From an uncultured Lentisphaeria bacterium (GTDB taxonomy: Bacteria; Verrucomicrobiota; Lentisphaeria; Victivallales; Victivallaceae): a DNA stretch of 8,069 nt. The position numbers and the translations under genes are program-made. The stretch is taken from contig CALABZ010000223.1 in NCBI GenBank assembly GCA_937888615.1, forward strand, positions 1 to 8,069, written 5' to 3'. The notes beneath the pieces are model-generated. The model saw nothing but the letters and a program-made list of their open reading frames with translations. It searched no databases and was not told the origin of the DNA. Below, piece by piece: positions 5,957 through 8,069 of this stretch (position 1 is the stretch's first letter; every line of letters starts with the position of its first letter).

Positions 5957-7657
5957 ATGATTAGAAAAATATGGATGTCTGCGGCCGCCGCCGGGCTGTT
6001 CGCCCTTGCGGCCGGTTGTACGTCGGAATTCAGTCGCCTGCAGAAACAAGCCGACCTCGGCGATCAGAACAGCCAGGCCGAGCTTGGCATGTCCTATGTC
6101 ATCGGCGGAATTACCCCGGTCAATTACGGAATGGCAACGGCATGGCTGAAGCTTTCGGCGCAACTGAGCAATCCGGTGGCCATTTATTTCAACGGTTATA
6201 TCCTGGACAAAGGGCTGGGCGACCAAATACCGAATCCGGAACAGGCCAAGGTCCTCTATGAACGAGCTTTCGCGATTCTTTCCCGTTCCAATATCAACGG
6301 CCAGCTGTCCCGGATGTACGTCCTCGGACTTCAATGCTATTACGGCAGGGGAACCGCCCGGGACATTCCCCGGGCACAGCGTCTTTTCCTGGCCTGTTAC
6401 CGGGGGGATTACCTGCCGGCCGGTATCGAACTCGGCAAAATGTATTACTCCGGCGATGGCGTCGAGCGCGACCTGGCACAAGCCAGGAGCTACTTTTTCC
6501 GAGCCGCCGAAAAGGACTATCCGGAAGCCGAATATTATCTCGCCCGTATCTATTCCGCTGAAAAGAACGACCATCTGGCCAACAAACAGTTGACCTATGC
6601 CGTCGAAGCGAATTACCCCCCCGCCCAGTACGAAATGGCCGACCAGATCGAAAAATCCCTCGGCAAAGTGGATGAACAGGCCAAAAAACTTTATTTTCTG
6701 TCCGCGGACAACGGCTGTGCCAAGGCCCAGTTCAAGGTTTCCCAGATCCTCGCGTCCGAGCCGAATCTCGCCGCCGTCTATCTGCGTCAGGCGGTCGAAC
6801 GCTCATACCCGCCGGCCATGCTCGAGCTGGCCCAGCAGTTGAGTCGGGCCAAAGACCCCGAACCGGTCAAAGCCCTGATCCTTTACGACCTGGCGGGCAA
6901 ACTCAACACGCCGGGCATCCAGTCCTCCATCGAACTCCTGGACACCAAAACCGGCATGTACCTGCCGGTGAAATTCACCTGGTATGACTGCGGTTCCGGC
7001 GCCGACTTCATCATCACCGACACTCCGATCCGCCGGACCGTGACCGGCTATCTGGCCGGAATCCGTGAAGGCAGCCGCACCACCTTCGAGGAAGAGCTCA
7101 AGCATAACTACAAGGGATTTTATATGGGACTCGACTGGTATACGATGCATGAATTCACGATGCCTCCCTCCTGGATTTCGCTGATTTTCAAGGCCGCCCA
7201 TAAATCGGAACAGGATCAGCCCGGTTTCTGGCTGAATTACGGTATCTGCGCCATTCAGGCCGGACAGGGCGAAACCGTCATGTACGCCGCCGCCAAAATG
7301 CGCGAAACCGTCACCAAAATCGGCAACGCCGCCGATGCCAGGCTCTTTATCGAACTGGCCAATTTGATGAAAACCGCCGGACTGGTGATGATCGGACAGG
7401 AAGACGAAGCCTATAATTTCCTCTATGTCGAAGGACGCCTCGAAAACGCCGCCAACCCGTATCTCGTCAACTGCCTGAACAAATGGTTGCGCCCCGCCCT
7501 GAAAAACCCCAATAAATTCTCGGTGGCCACCGGCATCCCGGAAAACGCCCTCGGCTCCTACATGGCATATCCCCGCGAACCCTTTTACGACTTCGAGCTC
7601 GGACAGGAAGTCACTACCCGGATCATGATCGATCAGCCTGCGGTGAAAGCACAATGA
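5957..7657 (+). CDS. Sel1/TPR-like repeat lipoprotein
   Basis: Predicted 566-residue exported protein. The N-terminus MIRKIW, a hydrophobic Ala/Leu stretch and the lipobox LAAGC (Cys 21) form a lipoprotein signal peptide, so it is probably membrane-anchored on the periplasmic side. Residues about 30-330 hold roughly eight Sel1-like helical repeats. The clearest is GIELGKMYYSGDGVERDLAQARSYFFRAAEKDYPEAEYYLARIYS (about 158-202); others, such as NPVAIYFNGYIL and YPPAQYEMADQIE, are more diverged. Such repeats usually act as protein-binding scaffolds. The last 235 or so residues are mostly helical, with aromatic-rich segments (YMGLDWYTMHEF), and I do not recognise them. It is divergent from the phosphate cotransporter across 245 bp with candidate operators between. 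Its stop overlaps the next gene's start (ATGA), indicating translational coupling. The partner is unknown. Repeat class and export signal are secure; function is not. Confidence 0.85.
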   Translation: MIRKIWMSAAAAGLFALAAGCTSEFSRLQKQADLGDQNSQAELGMSYVIGGITPVNYGMATAWLKLSAQLSNPVAIYFNGYILDKGLGDQIPNPEQAKVLYERAFAILSRSNINGQLSRMYVLGLQCYYGRGTARDIPRAQRLFLACYRGDYLPAGIELGKMYYSGDGVERDLAQARSYFFRAAEKDYPEAEYYLARIYSAEKNDHLANKQLTYAVEANYPPAQYEMADQIEKSLGKVDEQAKKLYFLSADNGCAKAQFKVSQILASEPNLAAVYLRQAVERSYPPAMLELAQQLSRAKDPEPVKALILYDLAGKLNTPGIQSSIELLDTKTGMYLPVKFTWYDCGSGADFIITDTPIRRTVTGYLAGIREGSRTTFEEELKHNYKGFYMGLDWYTMHEFTMPPSWISLIFKAAHKSEQDQPGFWLNYGICAIQAGQGETVMYAAAKMRETVTKIGNAADARLFIELANLMKTAGLVMIGQEDEAYNFLYVEGRLENAANPYLVNCLNKWLRPALKNPNKFSVATGIPENALGSYMAYPREPFYDFELGQEVTTRIMIDQPAVKAQ

Positions 7658-8069
7658 CCATTTCCACCAAAGAACTCATCGCACAAGCCGCCGACGCCAA
7701 GACCAGTCTGGAAGTGATTTTCACCCAGATCACTGGCGGCAAGCGTCATTTCCTCGACATTTACCGCCGCGACTTCATCGAACTCTACGACGCCGCACTG
7801 AAAGAGATTATCAATGACCTGCGAACTCTTGAACAAGACCCCGTATCCGCCGAACGACTCCGCCGAGCCATATCGCCCGAAGCCGATTCCATTGATTACA
7901 TCAACGAAATCTGCCGCCGCTGCGGTACTGCCGCATTTTCCGCCCTCCTGGAAAACGCCATTTCCGACGCGTTCAACGCGGGCGGATTGCTGGGGCGGCT
8001 CCGTTCGTCGCGCGAACTGAACGCCGGCGACCGTTTCGCCGTCACCCACGCCGAGCGGCTCTGCACCGG
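7654..8069 (+). CDS. Unrecognised protein, 5' part only, translationally coupled to the Sel1 lipoprotein gene
   Basis: The frame from ATG 7654 stays open to the right edge (138 full codons). It shares ATGA with the preceding stop, a strong sign of a common operon and coupled translation. The protein begins MTISTKELIAQAADAKTSL and looks soluble and mostly helical, rich in Ala, Arg, Asp and Glu. It has no signal peptide or membrane segment in the visible part. One CxxC pair occurs in ICRRCGTAAF (about 86-95). That is a single pair and not enough to call a zinc site. GGTGAAAG a few bases upstream is a weak ribosome site. Codon use matches the upstream gene. I cannot assign a family. Being cytosolic beside an exported partner, it may be a regulatory or assembly protein, but this is a guess. 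Confidence 0.75.
   Translation, partial: MTISTKELIAQAADAKTSLEVIFTQITGGKRHFLDIYRRDFIELYDAALKEIINDLRTLEQDPVSAERLRRAISPEADSIDYINEICRRCGTAAFSALLENAISDAFNAGGLLGRLRSSRELNAGDRFAVTHAERLCT

Noticed and set aside
6803..7654. Minus-strand open frames 6803-7654 and 5816-6574 opposite the Sel1 lipoprotein gene
   Set aside because: They mirror a gene with a clean signal peptide and Sel1 repeats. The Gly/Phe/Val-rich translations have no motif, and their openness follows from codon bias on the sense strand.
7633..8049. Minus-strand open frame opposite the last gene
   Set aside because: The plus-strand frame starting at 7654 is open to the edge and is coupled to the upstream gene by an ATGA overlap, which better explains the region.

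Overview
The window carries five protein-coding genes from what looks like a Gram-negative bacterium. Two proteins begin with lipoprotein signal peptides, and two belong to a surface-polysaccharide pathway. I see no rRNA, tRNA, CRISPR array, transposase or integrase. Shine-Dalgarno signals are generally weak and several possible starts are TTG. Lineage cannot be fixed from the sequence. A member of the Planctomycetes-Verrucomicrobia-Lentisphaerota group is a guess based on protein style only.

Left part, minus strand (about 3085 down to 1): a polyprenyl-phosphate glycosylphosphotransferase of the WecA/MraY family is fused to the membrane-plus-Rossmann N-terminal half of a CapD/FlaA1-type protein. 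It is followed by a Wzz-like chain-length determinant that runs off the left edge. Together they form an initiation and chain-length module for a lipid-linked surface glycan. The Wzz-like gene is visibly A+T-richer than the rest, has no ordinary start codon, and is preceded by a run of nine C (sense strand).

Middle, minus strand (5711 to 3237): a Na+/phosphate cotransporter (NptA/PNaS family) with both QSSSA signatures and a C-terminal PhoU-like domain. It also has an unusual N-terminal extension of about 240 residues: a lipoprotein-type signal peptide and two Ig-like (Big_1/invasin-like) modules.

Right part, plus strand (5957 to 8069): a Sel1/TPR-repeat lipoprotein, divergent from the cotransporter, followed through an ATGA overlap by an unrecognised gene that leaves the window on the right. 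The divergent intergenic region (5712-5956) holds a plausible promoter for each side and, between them, three tandem 11-bp direct repeats. That period is the one used by PhoB/OmpR-type response regulators. A phosphate-responsive divergent unit is therefore a reasonable but unproven reading.

The most notable items are the Ig-domain/cotransporter fusion, the 11-bp triple repeat, the WecA-CapD fusion without a catalytic SDR domain, and the missing start of the Wzz-like gene.
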